Source: Streptomyces sp. HNM0575 (lineage in GTDB: Bacteria; Actinomycetota; Actinomycetes; Streptomycetales; Streptomycetaceae). Taken from it: a DNA stretch of 64,000 bases. Made by a program: the position numbers and the translations under genes. The stretch lies in assembly GCF_012726265.1 (NCBI RefSeq), contig NZ_JAASAG010000001.1:1-64000 (forward strand), in the 5' to 3' direction. Shown one piece after another: positions 36,731 through 45,495 of the stretch (within the stretch, counting starts at the first letter, position 1; every line of letters begins with the position of its first letter). Below the pieces are notes generated by a model. It was not told the origin of the DNA. It did no database searches and saw nothing but the letters and a program-made list of their open reading frames with translations.

Positions 36731-38050
36731 TCAGGGCCGTTCGGCTTTGGCGCCGAGTTCGGCGAGTTTGTTCATGAAGTTCTCGTAGCCGCGGTTGATC
36801 AGGTCGATGCCGTGCACGCGGGAGGTGCCCTGGGCGGCCAGCGCCGCGATCAGGTACGAGAAGCCGCCGCGGAGGTCGGGGATGATCAGGTCCGAGCCCT
36901 GGAGCTTCGTGGGGCCCGAAACCACCGCGGAGTGAAGGAAGTTGCGCTGCCCGAAGCGGCAGGCGGAGCCGCCGAGGCACTCGCGGTAGAGCTGGATGTG
37001 GGCGCCCATCTGGTTCAGCGCGGAGGTGAAGCCGAGGCGGGACTCGTAGACCGTCTCGTGGACGATGGACAGCCCCGTCGCCTGCGTGAGGGCGACCACG
37101 AGCGGCTGCTGCCAGTCGGTCTGGAAGCCGGGGTGCACGTCGGTCTCCAGCGCGATGGACTTCAGCGGGCCGCCCGGGTGCCAGAAGCGGATCCCCTCGT
37201 CGATCACCTCGAAGGCGCCGCCCACCTTGCGGAAGGTGTTGAGGAAGGTCATCATCTCGGGCTGGCTCGCGCCCCGTACGAAGACGCTGCCCTCCGTCGC
37301 GAGCGCCGCGCTGGCCCACGAGGCGGCCTCCAGGCGGTCGGGGAGCGCGCGGTGGGTGTAGCCGCCGAGCTTGTCGACGCCCGTGATGCGGATCGTGCGG
37401 TCCGTGTCCATCGAGATGATCGCGCCCATCTTCTGGAGGACGCAGATGAGGTCTTCGATCTCGGGCTCGACGGCGGCGTTGCTCAGCTCGGTGGAGCCCT
37501 CGGCGAGGACAGCCGTGAGCAGCACCTGCTCGGTGGAGCCGACGGACGGGTAGGGCAGCCGGATCTTCGTGCCGCGCAGCCGCTGCGGCGCCTCCAGGTA
37601 CTGGCCGTCGGCGCGCTTCTCGATCGTCGCGCCGAACTGGCGCAGCACGTCGAAGTGGAAGTCGACGGGACGGCCCCCGATGTCGCAGCCGCCGAGGCCC
37701 GGGATGAAGGCGTGGCCCAGGCGGTGCAGCAGCGGGCCGCAGAAGAGGATCGGGATGCGGGAGGAGCCGGCGTGCGCGTCGATGTCGGCGACGTTGGCGC
37801 TCTCGACGTGGGACGGGTCGAGCACGAGCTCGTCCGTCTCCTCACCGGTGGTCACGGTCGTGCCGTGCAGTTCCAGAAGGCCCCGCACGACCCGCACGTC
37901 GCGGATGTCGGGGACGTTGCGCAGCCGGCTCGGCTCGCTTCCCAGCAGCGCTGCGACCATCGCCTTCGGAACGAGGTTCTTGGCGCCACGGACACGGATC
38001 TCGCCATCGAGCGGGGTGCCGCCGTGGACAAGCAGGACGTCGTCGGTCAT
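36731..38050 (-). CDS. murA: UDP-N-acetylglucosamine 1-carboxyvinyltransferase
   Basis: This 439-aa enzyme catalyses the first committed step of peptidoglycan synthesis (enolpyruvyl transfer from PEP to UDP-GlcNAc). RGAKN holds the conserved Lys24-Asn25. The active-site loop GLGGCDIGGRPVDFH has Cys122, so fosfomycin should be able to react, unlike the Asp form of mycobacteria. Other blocks (GSTEQVLLTAVLAEG, DLRGGFSYLIAALAAQG) are typical. ATG 38050 has GGAG 5 nt before it. Streptomyces usually has a second murA elsewhere. Confidence 0.95.
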   Translation of the reverse strand: MTDDVLLVHGGTPLDGEIRVRGAKNLVPKAMVAALLGSEPSRLRNVPDIRDVRVVRGLLELHGTTVTTGEETDELVLDPSHVESANVADIDAHAGSSRIPILFCGPLLHRLGHAFIPGLGGCDIGGRPVDFHFDVLRQFGATIEKRADGQYLEAPQRLRGTKIRLPYPSVGSTEQVLLTAVLAEGSTELSNAAVEPEIEDLICVLQKMGAIISMDTDRTIRITGVDKLGGYTHRALPDRLEAASWASAALATEGSVFVRGASQPEMMTFLNTFRKVGGAFEVIDEGIRFWHPGGPLKSIALETDVHPGFQTDWQQPLVVALTQATGLSIVHETVYESRLGFTSALNQMGAHIQLYRECLGGSACRFGQRNFLHSAVVSGPTKLQGSDLIIPDLRGGFSYLIAALAAQGTSRVHGIDLINRGYENFMNKLAELGAKAERP

Positions 38051-38416
38051 GGGTCTCCGCGTTCCTGAAGACGGTTCGGGGCAGGTGACTTGAGGCTCGG
38101 TGCGCCTCGGGTGCCCCTGGAGAAGCCCGGGGCAAGGACGAAGCACAATCGTAATGGTCCTCGCGCACGCCCGCGTAAGGACAGTGAGGACCGCGGCGTC
38201 CCGGCACGCGGAAAATCTCACGGTGTGTGACTTGAATGTGCCGTTGCGTGACAGGAGTTGCACAAGTGGGCGGATTGTGCGGGAGGTTCGCACAGGGTTC
38301 GCGCCGGATCGGCGGAGATTCCGTGCATACGCGGTGACCTGGGCGTACGCCGGGTCCACGGGGACCGATCCCGCCGTTGGCTCACACGAAGGCCGCAGGT
38401 GCGGGATCATTGCCAC
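38051..38416. other. Divergent intergenic region murA / yqgE with an inverted repeat
   Basis: No gene is supported. GCACAA (38260-38265) and TTGTGC (38275-38280) form an inverted repeat with a 9-bp spacer inside a comparatively AT-rich stretch (38215-38285), where both divergent promoters probably lie. The binding factor is unknown. Confidence 0.35.
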
Positions 38417-39091
38417 ATGACCGAGGTGTCTTCGCTCACCGGGCGGCTGCTGGTCGCCACTCCGGTGCTGGCTGACCCCAACTTCGACCGGGCCGTGGTG
38501 CTGCTGCTCGACCACGACGCGGAGGGGTCGCTCGGTGTGGTGCTCAACCGCCCGACGCCCGTGGACGTCGGCGACATCCTGGAGCCCTGGGCGGCCCTCG
38601 CCGGGGAGCCCGGCGTGGTCTTCCAGGGCGGGCCCGTCTCGCTCGACGCGGCGCTCGGAGTCGCCGTCGTGCCGGCCTCGCAGGACGGCAGGCGGGCCAC
38701 GGTGGACCGCGGTGCCGTACGGGACGGTGCCGGCGGGCCCGCGGACCGTCGCGATCAAGGGCACGAGGGATACGAGGACGACGAGGAGAGCGCCGACGGA
38801 CCGCTGGGGTGGCGCCGTGTCCACGGCGCGATCGGCCTGGTCGACCTGGAGGCGCCGCCGGAGCTGCTCGCCGCCGAGCTGGGCTCGCTGCGCATCTTCG
38901 CCGGGTACGCCGGCTGGGGTCCGGGGCAGCTGGAGAAGGAGCTGGCCGAGGGCGCGTGGTACGTGGTGGAGTCCGAGCCGGGCGACGTCTCGTCGCCGTC
39001 GCCGGAGCGTCTGTGGCGGTCCGTGCTGCGCCGTCAGCGCAGCGAACTGGCCATGGTGGCCACATACCCGGACGATGCCTCGCTGAATTAG
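38417..39091 (+). CDS. YqgE/AlgH family protein
   Basis: This 224-aa protein has the family blocks GRLLVATPVLADPNFDRAVVLLLDHD, GSLGVVLNRPT, VVFQGGPVS and IFAGYAGWGPGQLEKELAEGAW. An acidic/charged insertion of about 35 residues (near 105-140, GHEGYEDDEESADG) interrupts the usual length. The biochemical role of the family is not established. The downstream DUF3039 gene starts 12 bp after its stop. Confidence 0.9.
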   Translation: MTEVSSLTGRLLVATPVLADPNFDRAVVLLLDHDAEGSLGVVLNRPTPVDVGDILEPWAALAGEPGVVFQGGPVSLDAALGVAVVPASQDGRRATVDRGAVRDGAGGPADRRDQGHEGYEDDEESADGPLGWRRVHGAIGLVDLEAPPELLAAELGSLRIFAGYAGWGPGQLEKELAEGAWYVVESEPGDVSSPSPERLWRSVLRRQRSELAMVATYPDDASLN

Positions 39092-39094
39092 GCT
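39089..39094 (+). promoter_or_regulatory. TAGGCT -10-like box overlapping the yqgE stop codon
   Basis: TAGGCT includes the TAG stop of the YqgE gene and ends 8 nt before the ATG of the DUF3039 gene, which has no Shine-Dalgarno sequence. A leaderless transcript of its own is possible. Confidence 0.35.
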
Positions 39095-39102
39095 TGGTCC
39101 GC

Positions 39103-39408
39103 ATGAGCACTCTTGAGCCTGAGCGCGGTACGGGCACCGGCACACTCGTCGAACCGACGCCGCAGACGTCGCACGGAGACGGCGATCACGAGCGGTTCGC
39201 CCATTACGTCCAGAAGGACAAGATCATGGCGAGCGCCATGGACGGCACGCCCGTCGTCGCGCTCTGCGGGAAGGTCTGGGTCCCCGGGCGTGACCCGAAG
39301 AAGTACCCGGTCTGTCCCATGTGCAAAGAGATCTACGAGACGATGAGCTCCGGCGGCGACAAGGGCGGCGGCGGCAAGGACGGTAACGGCAAGGGCGGCG
39401 GCAAGTAG
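39103..39408 (+). CDS. DUF3039 family protein
   Basis: This 101-aa protein is conserved in actinobacteria. The core HYVQKDKIMASAMDGTPVVALCGKVWVPGRDPKKYPVCPMCKEIY, given here as blocks, contains a Cys plus a CPMC pair that may bind zinc. The last 25 residues are a Gly/Lys/Asp low-complexity tail (GGGGKDGNGKGGGK). Function unknown. It follows yqgE closely. Confidence 0.9.
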   Translation: MSTLEPERGTGTGTLVEPTPQTSHGDGDHERFAHYVQKDKIMASAMDGTPVVALCGKVWVPGRDPKKYPVCPMCKEIYETMSSGGDKGGGGKDGNGKGGGK

Positions 39409-39913
39409 CCGTCCCCGCCTGCGGAACGGCCGCGGAGACGGCCCGGTCGCCGGGCCGCCTCGCCGTTCACGGGCCCGCGGTCCGGTAGCACGGCGGCCTC
39501 CGTGGCTCGCCGTTCCCGGTTCTTCGCCACCCGGCCGGTTTCCGCGGTTCGCCGATTCCCGCGCTTCGTCGATCCCCGTAGTTCCTCGTTCGGTCCGTCG
39601 TGCGGTCGCCGGGCTCCGGCGGCCGGACGCGGTCCCGCGAGTGTCCGTCCGCGGGCCCGTCCGCTCACCGCGCAGCAAGGCTCATGGCGCGCCCCGTCCG
39701 TCCCCTCAGCGGGACGGGCGGGGCGCGTCGGCTTGTGCGGGGGCGGGCGGTGGCCGGTGCGCTTCCGTGAGTGCTTCGGGACGCGCACAGGGAACGGATT
39801 GGTTGAGACCTATTGCCGGGCGGGTCGGCGGCTCGTAATCTCCTGAGCGGTTGTGCGACGCGGAACTTGCGTTGCGAATTCTGCAACGCCCTATGAGGGT
39901 TGGGGGACTCGCC
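39409..39913. other. Intergenic region upstream of the sugar ABC operon
   Basis: No gene is supported in these 505 bases; open frames here have composition-driven Arg/Pro/Ser content only. The informative part is the DasR-box-like sequence near its right end. Short GC-rich inverted repeats (for example around 39430-39480, CGGGCC/GGCCCG) probably terminate the DUF3039 transcript. Confidence 0.4.
39798..39813 (+). promoter_or_regulatory. dre-like (DasR box) sequence upstream of the sugar ABC operon
   Basis: ATTGGTTGAGACCTAT matches the DasR-responsive element consensus ACTGGTCTAGACCACT at 11 of 16 positions, including the core TGGT...AGACC. It lies 101 bp before the GTG of the binding-protein gene. 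DasR represses GlcNAc and chitin-use genes in Streptomyces, and the operon encodes a sugar importer with a hexosaminidase, so the context fits. Binding is not shown. Confidence 0.5.
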
Positions 39914-41227
39914 GTGAAGTCGGCCGTACGAACTGCCTCACGTCTGGCGGCACTTGCGCTGCCGCTCGCGCTGACCGGGACGCTGCTCGCGGGCTGTGCG
40001 CCGTCCACGTCCGGTGGCGGACCGCAGAAGGACGAGAAGACCGGCACGCTGCGGGTGTGGCTCTTCCGCGAGGTCGGCAACGAGCCGAAGAAGCGCGTGG
40101 TCGACGGCGTGGTGCGGAAGTTCGAGAAGCGCCACGACGGCGTGCGCGTCGATGTGCAGTACATCCCCGTCGACAGCCGCGCCGAGAAGATCAAGGGCGC
40201 CTTCAACGATCCGGCGTCGGCGCCCGACGTGATCGAGTACGGCAACACCGACACGGCCGGGTACGTCGAGAACGGCGGACTGGCCGACGTGAGCGACGAG
40301 TTCGCCGACTGGCCGCAGGCGCGCGACCTGGACCCGACGGCGAAGAGGTCGGTGACCGTCGACGGCAAGGTCTACGGCGCGCCGCTCTTCGTCGGCGTCC
40401 GCGCGCTGTACTACCGCACCGACGTCTTCGACGACCTCGGCATCGAGACGCCCCGTACGCTCGGCGAAGTCGCGGGCGCCGCACGGCGGATACACGCGAA
40501 GCGACCCGGCATGTACGGCCTCGCCGTGGGCGGCGCGGCGACCTACACGGCGATGCCCTTCATCTGGGCGCACGGCGGGGCGCTCGCCGCGAAGAAGCGG
40601 GACGGCACCTACGCCGCGGCCGTCGACGGTGCCCGCGCGAAGCGCGGAATCGCCGCCTACACGGACCTGTTCGGCGACGACAACTGTCCTGCCGCGAAGT
40701 GCGCGCAGATGGGCGGCAACGACAACGTCGAGGCCTTCGCCGCGGGCAAGGCCGGAATGGCCGTCGCGGGCGACTTCAACCGGCAGGCCATGGAGGACGG
40801 CAAGGCGAAGGGCCACTACGACGTGGTGCCGCTTCCCGGCACCGGGCGCGGCAGCATCGCGCCCGCCTTCGCCGGCGGCAACAACGTCGGCGTGCTGAAG
40901 AGCACTTCGCACCGCACGCTCGCCGTCGCGCTGATGCGGGAGCTGGCGGGGAAGGACACGCAGCGGCGGCTGTTCGACGCCATGGGGTTCCTTCCGACGT
41001 TCACGGACGTACGTGAACAGGCCGCGAAGAAGGAGCCGTTCGTCAGGCCGTTCGTCGAAACCCTCGACGCGGGAACGGAGTTCGTGCCCGCGACGCCCGC
41101 GTGGACGGAGATCGACGCGGGCCTCGTGCTGCCGACGATGTTCCAGGAGATCGCCGGCGGCAAGCGCGGCGTGGACGAGGCCGCGCAGCGGGCGGCGCGG
41201 AAGATGGACGAGGCGTTCGCGGAGTGA
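39914..41227 (+). CDS. Sugar ABC transporter substrate-binding lipoprotein
   Basis: This 437-aa family 1 extracellular solute-binding protein has lipobox LLAGC with C28 after a hydrophobic signal. Mature-part blocks include LRVWLFREVGNEPKKRVVDGVV, APDVIEYGNTDTAGYVENGGLADVS and FPTF-type closing segments. GTG 39914 is preferred: GGGGGA lies 7 nt upstream and the signal sequence starts immediately. ATG 39893 is also in frame. Two permeases and a GH20 enzyme follow in an operon, so an aminosugar oligosaccharide such as chitobiose is the likely ligand. No ATPase gene is present, which fits the shared MsiK ATPase of Streptomyces. Confidence 0.88.
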   Translation: MKSAVRTASRLAALALPLALTGTLLAGCAPSTSGGGPQKDEKTGTLRVWLFREVGNEPKKRVVDGVVRKFEKRHDGVRVDVQYIPVDSRAEKIKGAFNDPASAPDVIEYGNTDTAGYVENGGLADVSDEFADWPQARDLDPTAKRSVTVDGKVYGAPLFVGVRALYYRTDVFDDLGIETPRTLGEVAGAARRIHAKRPGMYGLAVGGAATYTAMPFIWAHGGALAAKKRDGTYAAAVDGARAKRGIAAYTDLFGDDNCPAAKCAQMGGNDNVEAFAAGKAGMAVAGDFNRQAMEDGKAKGHYDVVPLPGTGRGSIAPAFAGGNNVGVLKSTSHRTLAVALMRELAGKDTQRRLFDAMGFLPTFTDVREQAAKKEPFVRPFVETLDAGTEFVPATPAWTEIDAGLVLPTMFQEIAGGKRGVDEAAQRAARKMDEAFAE

Positions 41228-42246
41228 GCGCCTTCGCGCCCGTGCACCGGCCCGCTCCGTCCTCCTCCTCGTCCGCGTCCCCGCACGGGTCACCGTCCGG
41301 GCCGCCGTCGCGCACGCGATATGGGCGCTGGTGGACCGGCCGTACTCCCGAGGCGTCCGGATCGCGGGTACGGCAAGGGCGCTGGACGCCGTGGCTGTAT
41401 CTGGCGCCCGCGCTCGTGGTGCTCGCCGCGCTGCTCGTCTACCCCGTCTACCAGCTCGGGCTGATCTCGCTGCTCGAATACACCCAGGCGCAGGTCAGCG
41501 GCGGCGAACCGACCTCGTTCCAGGGCCTGGGCAACTACGCGGAGCTGTTCTCGGACGGACAGTTCTGGCAGGTGCTGCTGGCGACGGTGCTCTTCGCCGC
41601 CGCCTGCGTGGCGGGCACCCTCACGGCGGGCTGTGCGCTCGCGGTGCTGCTCACGCGCGTACGGGCGGCGCCGCGGCTGCTGCTGATGCTGGCGGCGCTG
41701 GGTGCGTGGGCGACGCCCGCCGTCACGGGCTCCACGGTGTGGGTGTTCCTCTTCGACGCCGACTTCGGGCCCGTCAACAGGGTGCTGGGGCTGGGCGACT
41801 TCTCCTGGACGTACGGGCGGATGAGCGCCTTCGCGCTGGTCTTCCTGGAGGTGGTGTGGTGCTCGTTCCCGCTGGTGATGGTGACGGTCTACGCGGGCAT
41901 CAGGGCCGTGCCCGAGGAGGTGCTGGAGGCGGCGGCGCTCGACGGGGCCTCGCAGTGGCGCACTTGGCGCAGCGTGACCGCGCCGATGCTGCGGCCGGTG
42001 CTGCTCGTCGTGACGATCCAGTCGGTGATCTGGGACTTCAAGATCTTCACGCAGATCTATGTGATGACGGGCGGCGGAGGCATCGCGGGACAGAATCTCG
42101 TGCTCAATGTGTACGCGTACCAGAAGGCGTTCGCGTCCTCGCAGTACAGCCTCGGCTCGGCGATCGGCGTCGTGATGCTGCTGCTTCTTCTCGCCGTCAC
42201 GCTGGTCTATCTGCGGCTGCTGCGGCGCAGGGGCGGTGAGTTGTGA
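41224..42246 (+). CDS. Sugar ABC transporter permease 1 (MalF-type)
   Basis: This 340-aa protein has a Ser/Pro-rich N-terminal cytoplasmic part of about 55 residues and six membrane helices. The EAA loop is EEVLEAAALDGASQWRTWRSVTAPML-type. The GTG start overlaps the binding-protein stop (GTGA). The next permease overlaps its end by 4 nt. Confidence 0.9.
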   Translation: MSAFAPVHRPAPSSSSSASPHGSPSGPPSRTRYGRWWTGRTPEASGSRVRQGRWTPWLYLAPALVVLAALLVYPVYQLGLISLLEYTQAQVSGGEPTSFQGLGNYAELFSDGQFWQVLLATVLFAAACVAGTLTAGCALAVLLTRVRAAPRLLLMLAALGAWATPAVTGSTVWVFLFDADFGPVNRVLGLGDFSWTYGRMSAFALVFLEVVWCSFPLVMVTVYAGIRAVPEEVLEAAALDGASQWRTWRSVTAPMLRPVLLVVTIQSVIWDFKIFTQIYVMTGGGGIAGQNLVLNVYAYQKAFASSQYSLGSAIGVVMLLLLLAVTLVYLRLLRRRGGEL

Positions 42247-43157
42247 GAACGGCGGTCGCGGTACGTCGTGCACGGGCCGGGCGGCGCGTGCGGACCGGCG
42301 GCATACGGCCGGGCATACGGCGGGGCAGGCCCTCGACGAGGCTGTGGCGGGCGGCGGCGGAGATCTCGGCGGTCGCCGTCGCGCTCGTCGTCGCCTTTCC
42401 CCTTTACTGGATGGTGCTTTCGGCCTTCAAACCGGCCGGGGAAGTGCGCTCCGCACACCCCGTTCCGTGGACGCTGAATCCCTCGCTGGAGTCGTTCCGG
42501 CGCGTCTTGGGGCAGCAGGACTTCGGCCGCTACTTCCTCAACAGCCTGCTGGTCGCGGGCACGGTGGTGGCGGCCTCCGCCCTCATCGCGTTTCTCGCGG
42601 CGACGGCGGTGACGCGTTTCCGTTTCCGCTTCCGTACGACGCTGCTGATCCTTTTCCTCGTGGCGCAGATGGTGCCGGTCGAGGCGCTGACCATTCCCAT
42701 GTTCTTCCTCATGCGGGATTTCGGCGCCCTCAACTCCCTTGTGTCGCTGGTGCTTCCGCATCTCGCCTTCTCGCTGCCGTTCGCGGTGTGGATGCTGCGG
42801 GGCTTTGTGAAGGCGGTGCCGGACGCGCTGGAGGAACAGGCCGTGATCGACGGTGCGAGCCGCGCGCGGTTCCTGTGGCAGATCCTCTTCCCGCTGGTCT
42901 TTCCAGGGCTCGTCGCCACCAGCGTCTTCTCGTTCATCTCCACGTGGAACGACTTCCTCTTCGCCAAGTCGTTCATCATCTCCGCCACCGAGAACTCAAC
43001 CCTCCCCATGGCCCTGCTGGTCTTCTTCGACACCGAAACCCCCGACTGGGGCGGGGTGATGGCCGCCTCGACGGTGATGACCCTGCCCGTGCTGGTCTTC
43101 TTCGTCCTCGTGCAGCGCCGCCTGGTCTCCGGGCTCGGGGGCGCGGTGAAGGACTGA
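42243..43157 (+). CDS. Sugar ABC transporter permease 2 (MalG-type)
   Basis: This 304-aa protein has six membrane helices and the EAA motif EEQAVIDGASRARFLWQILFP. It has the usual MalG-like first periplasmic loop (FKPAGEVRSAHPVPWTLNPSLESF). The GTG overlaps the previous stop by 4 nt (GTGA). The Arg-rich first 35 residues are cytoplasmic. Confidence 0.92.
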   Translation: MRTAVAVRRARAGRRVRTGGIRPGIRRGRPSTRLWRAAAEISAVAVALVVAFPLYWMVLSAFKPAGEVRSAHPVPWTLNPSLESFRRVLGQQDFGRYFLNSLLVAGTVVAASALIAFLAATAVTRFRFRFRTTLLILFLVAQMVPVEALTIPMFFLMRDFGALNSLVSLVLPHLAFSLPFAVWMLRGFVKAVPDALEEQAVIDGASRARFLWQILFPLVFPGLVATSVFSFISTWNDFLFAKSFIISATENSTLPMALLVFFDTETPDWGGVMAASTVMTLPVLVFFVLVQRRLVSGLGGAVKD

Positions 43158-43195
43158 GGCGGCCGCAACGGCCGCTCGACGAAAGGTGATTGCGA

Positions 43196-45064
43196 GTGCC
43201 GCGCGAGCCGTACCGGGACCTCGTACCCGCACCCCGTTCCGTGGCCGCCGGGCGCCGGCCCGGCGGCGACGGCGGCGACCGCGGCGACGGCCGGGAGTTC
43301 GTGCTCGGTCCGCATACGGCGCTCGACGAGGGGCCCGGCACGTCCGGCACCGCACGCTGGCTGCGTACCGTGCTCACCCCGGCGACGGGCCTGCCGCTGC
43401 TGCCGCCGTACGCGGTGCCGTATTCGACGCCGTACGCGACGCCGCACTCGATGCCGTCCGCGGGCGCCCACGATGCCGGTGACGACTCCGGCCACCGCGT
43501 GATCGTGCTCCGTACGGACGAGGACGTCGCCGCACGGCTCGGCCCGGAGGGCTATGAACTCCACGCCGCCCAGGGCGCGTTGCGCATCACCGGAGGCGGC
43601 CCGGCCGGGGTCTTCTGGGGCGCGCAGACGCTGCGGCAGCTGCTCGGCCCGGACGCGTACCGGCGAGCGCACACGGGGGAGCCGCGGACCCGGCGGATCC
43701 CCGCTGTGCACATCGAGGACGCTCCCCGCTTCCCCTGGCGCGGTCATCTCCTCGACGTGGCACGGCACTTCATGCCGAAGGACGGCGTCCTGCGCACCCT
43801 CGACCTGCTCGCCGCGCACAAGCTCAACGTCCTGCACCTGCACCTCACCGACGACCAGGGCTGGCGCGTCGAGATCCGCGGACGGCCACGGCTGACCGGG
43901 GTGGGCGGCGCACGGGACCGCAGCCGCGTCGGGCACGGCGGCCGCCGGCCGGGGACGGCGCCGCTGTGGGACGAGCGGGCGCACGGCGGCCGGTACAGCC
44001 AGGACGACCTGCGGGAGATCGTCGCCTACGCCGCCGAGCGGCACATCACCGTCGTACCCGAGATCGACGTACCCGGGCACTCGCAGGCCGCGATCGCCGC
44101 GTACCCGGAGCTCGGCAACACCGACGTCGTCGACACCGCTGCTCTCGGGGTGTGGACGGAGTGGGGCGTGAGCCCCAACGTGCTGGCCCCCGGCGACCAC
44201 GTGCTGCGCTTCTACGAGGGCGTGCTGGAGGAGGTGCTGGAGATCTTCCCCTCCCGCTTCGTCCACCTCGGCGGCGACGAGTGCCCCAAGGACCAGTGGC
44301 GTGCTTCGGCCGCCGCGCAGGCCCGCATACGGGAGCTGGGACTCGACGGCGAGGAAGGGCTCCAGGCCTGGTTCATGGGGCACTTCGACCGTTGGCTGAC
44401 CGCACGCGGTCGCCGCCTCATCGGCTGGGACGAGATCCTCGAGGGCGGCCTCGCCGAGGGCGCCGCCGTCTCCTCCTGGCGCGGCCGGACCGGCGGTATC
44501 GCGGCCGCGCTGGCCGGGCACGACGTGGTGATGTGCCCCGAGCAGCAGGTGTACCTGGACCACCGGCAGGACGCGGGAGAGAGCGAGCCGGTGCCGCTCG
44601 GGTACGTGCGCACGCTCCGCGACGTCTACGAATTCGAGCCCGTGCCCCCGGAGTTGGCGGGAACTTCGTACGAACGTCATGTGCTGGGCGCGCAGGCCAA
44701 CATGTGGACCGAGTGCGCCGAGAACCAGCAGCGCGTCGACTACCAGACCTTTCCGCGGCTGGCCGCCTTCGCGGAGACCGTCTGGTCGCCGCCGGCGCAC
44801 GGCGGCTCCGGTCCTGCCGGTCCTGCCGGTGACGCCGGTCCTGCCGGTGACGCCGGTCACGAGGCCCTGGCCGGGCGGGACTTCGCGGACTTCGAGCGGC
44901 GCATGACGGACGCCCACTACGCACGACTGGACGCGATGGGCGTGGACTTCCGCCCGCCAGGGGGCCCGCACCCGTGGCAGCGACGGCCGGGCATCGTGGG
45001 ACGGCCGCGCTCCGGACCGGAGGAAGCTGCGCCGCGCGCCGGACCGGAGGGCGGGCCCGCATGA
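43196..45064 (+). CDS. Beta-N-acetylhexosaminidase, glycoside hydrolase family 20
   Basis: This 622-aa enzyme has a GH20b-like N-terminal domain (about 1-175) followed by the TIM barrel (FPWRGHLLDVARHFMP, LHLHLTDDQGWRVEI). The catalytic pair is D361-E362 in HLGGDECPKDQW, for substrate-assisted cleavage of GlcNAc. There is no signal peptide, so it should act inside the cell on the imported oligosaccharide. GTG 43196 is preferred because of AAAGGTGA 6 nt upstream. An insertion of PAG/DAG repeats (GPAGPAGDAGPAGDAG) lies near 545-560. It is the last conserved gene of the sugar operon. Confidence 0.92.
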   Translation: MPREPYRDLVPAPRSVAAGRRPGGDGGDRGDGREFVLGPHTALDEGPGTSGTARWLRTVLTPATGLPLLPPYAVPYSTPYATPHSMPSAGAHDAGDDSGHRVIVLRTDEDVAARLGPEGYELHAAQGALRITGGGPAGVFWGAQTLRQLLGPDAYRRAHTGEPRTRRIPAVHIEDAPRFPWRGHLLDVARHFMPKDGVLRTLDLLAAHKLNVLHLHLTDDQGWRVEIRGRPRLTGVGGARDRSRVGHGGRRPGTAPLWDERAHGGRYSQDDLREIVAYAAERHITVVPEIDVPGHSQAAIAAYPELGNTDVVDTAALGVWTEWGVSPNVLAPGDHVLRFYEGVLEEVLEIFPSRFVHLGGDECPKDQWRASAAAQARIRELGLDGEEGLQAWFMGHFDRWLTARGRRLIGWDEILEGGLAEGAAVSSWRGRTGGIAAALAGHDVVMCPEQQVYLDHRQDAGESEPVPLGYVRTLRDVYEFEPVPPELAGTSYERHVLGAQANMWTECAENQQRVDYQTFPRLAAFAETVWSPPAHGGSGPAGPAGDAGPAGDAGHEALAGRDFADFERRMTDAHYARLDAMGVDFRPPGGPHPWQRRPGIVGRPRSGPEEAAPRAGPEGGPA

Positions 45065-45240
45065 CCTTCCCCATGACACCCCGCACGGCCTCCCGCGGAA
45101 AGCCGTGCACGGCCTTCCGTACGAGCCGTACGAGCCGTACGAGCCCCCGCGGGACGTCCCGCGTGATCTCCGGCACGGGCGCCCGCCCGGCCTCCCGCGT
45201 GAACCGCCGTGTAACCGGGAGTGGCCACCATGGTCCGTAG
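45061..45240 (+). CDS. Possible small ORF coupled to the hexosaminidase gene
   Basis: A 59-codon frame starts at an ATG overlapping the GH20 stop (ATGA). It has the high G/C third-position bias of real genes and contains an in-frame triplication of the 9-mer TACGAGCCG/TACGAGCCC shifted to read RTS repeats. The product is basic (Arg/Thr/Ser-rich) and resembles no family I know. It may be a degenerating 3' extension of the GH20 gene. Confidence 0.3.
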   Translation: MTFPMTPRTASRGKPCTAFRTSRTSRTSPRGTSRVISGTGARPASRVNRRVTGSGHHGP

Positions 45241-45495
45241 CACGAAAGTCCGCACGGCAGCGGCGATCCGCACAAGAGTCCCCGAGAGTGCTGATTCCGG
45301 GCCGTCCCTTGTGAGCTGGGGATTACCGGTTCTCGTTCCGGACATGGGACGAGAGTGATGTCAGCTGACGGAACAGCCCATACCGGGCCCCCGCTCCGAC
45401 TGCCCGCCGAGATGTGCCAGAGTTGCCTCGTCCGACCGGTGAGCACGTACCGTACGGGCACGGCAGCCGGGTCGACCGGGGAAGGGGCGGCTGGA
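45241..45495. other. Intergenic region before the molybdenum hydroxylase operon
   Basis: The palindrome GTCAGCTGAC lies at 45359-45368 and GGACGAGAG-type sequence just before it. The frame of the FAD-subunit gene is open through much of this stretch, but the encoded residues do not resemble the family, so it is treated as leader. Confidence 0.35.

Noticed and set aside
39502..39846. 114-codon open frame upstream of the sugar ABC operon
   Set aside because: Arg/Pro/Ser-rich composition, no ribosome binding site, and it covers the DasR-like site. Judged non-coding.
42530..45079. 849-codon open frame on the minus strand opposite the second permease and GH20 genes
   Set aside because: It is antisense to two well-supported genes and its sequence is Arg/His/Gly/Ala-rich without any family motif. 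Long antisense frames are a normal result of high third-position GC.
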